From: Candidatus Hydromicrobium americanum
GTDB taxonomy: Bacteria; Actinomycetota; Humimicrobiia; Humimicrobiales; Humimicrobiaceae
DNA length: 6,356 bases
Assembly: GCA_002779205.1 (NCBI GenBank)
Contig: PEXF01000010.1
Span: 14,803-21,158 of the forward strand
Direction of reading: 5' to 3'
Shown: positions 6,230 to 6,356 of the stretch, piece by piece
How the letters are laid out: every line of letters starts with the position of its first letter
Numbering within the stretch: the first letter of the stretch is position 1
Notes under the pieces: generated by a model
The model's input: the letters and a program-made list of their open reading frames with translations, nothing else
Told to the model about the DNA's origin: nothing
Database searches by the model: none
Program-made: the position numbers and the translations under genes

Positions 6230-6356
6230 CTAAATAGTAGGTTGACCTTCAACTATAACTTCTTCTACAACTCTGCGGGTAAATACATAATATTTTTTCT
6301 CTTCCTCAAACACCTCCGTTTCAAATCCGTCTTTTTTATATTTTTGAGCTACATCC
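6230..6356 (-). CDS. C-terminal end of an unidentified protein upstream of the hydrogenase small subunit
   Basis: Reading leftward from the window edge, codons beginning at 6355 give 41 residues and a TAG stop at 6230-6232, 16 bases before the small-subunit start. The visible part runs from DVAQKYKKDGFETEV through FEEEKKYYVFTRRVV to a final EGQPTI. It is charged and alternates hydrophobic residues as a short helix followed by beta strands would. No cysteines are visible, so no iron-sulfur motif can be seen in this part. Position and spacing make it a member of the same operon, where group 3 hydrogenases usually encode an electron-transfer partner (MvhD, or a diaphorase subunit). The sequence does not remind me of an MvhD end. 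The helix-then-EV.EEE.YYVF pattern is loosely like the C-terminus of TusA/SirA-type small proteins, but that is a weak resemblance. I do not assign a function. Confidence 0.7.
   Translation of the reverse strand, partial: DVAQKYKKDGFETEVFEEEKKYYVFTRRVVEEVIVEGQPTI

Noticed and set aside
6214..6252. Upstream ATG at 6252 as the start of the small subunit
   Set aside because: It would overlap the end of the preceding gene, whereas the ATG at 6213 has AGGAG at 7-base spacing and places the CGGC motif at the normal distance from the N-terminus.

Overview
The window is an AT-rich piece of an anaerobe's chromosome, taken up almost entirely by [NiFe] hydrogenase genes and their maturation factors. 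Low GC, strong AGGAGG-type ribosome binding sites in front of the hydrogenase subunits, and tightly packed genes suggest a low-GC anaerobic bacterium, for example of clostridial or similar type. The sequence alone does not fix the phylum, and this hydrogenase type also occurs in archaea.

The left part (1-2772, + strand) is a hyp maturation operon in the order hypF (3' end only), hypC, hypD, hypE. The genes are almost continuous: a 7-base gap, then an 11-base overlap, then a 4-base ATGA overlap. These proteins build the Fe(CN)2CO half of the active site. HypF and HypE make the cyanide ligand; HypC and HypD assemble and carry the iron unit.

The two gene groups converge on a 125-base AT-rich spacer (2773-2897) with no convincing intrinsic terminator.

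The right part (2898-6356, - strand) is the structural operon. In transcription order it holds the 3' end of an unidentified gene, the hydrogenase small subunit, the catalytic large subunit, its C-terminal maturation endopeptidase, and hypA for nickel insertion. The small subunit has one N-terminal and two C-terminal iron-sulfur sites, and there is no Tat signal. Together with the large subunit this points to a cytoplasmic group 3 enzyme of the F420-non-reducing (Mvh/Vhu-like, group 3c) type. The electron-accepting partner lies off the right edge. hypB is not in the window.

I do not see a previously undescribed system here. The most interesting local feature is an exact 11-base tandem repeat at the hypD/hypE junction. 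It supplies both the hypD stop and the hypE start; loss of one copy would fuse the two proteins in frame.
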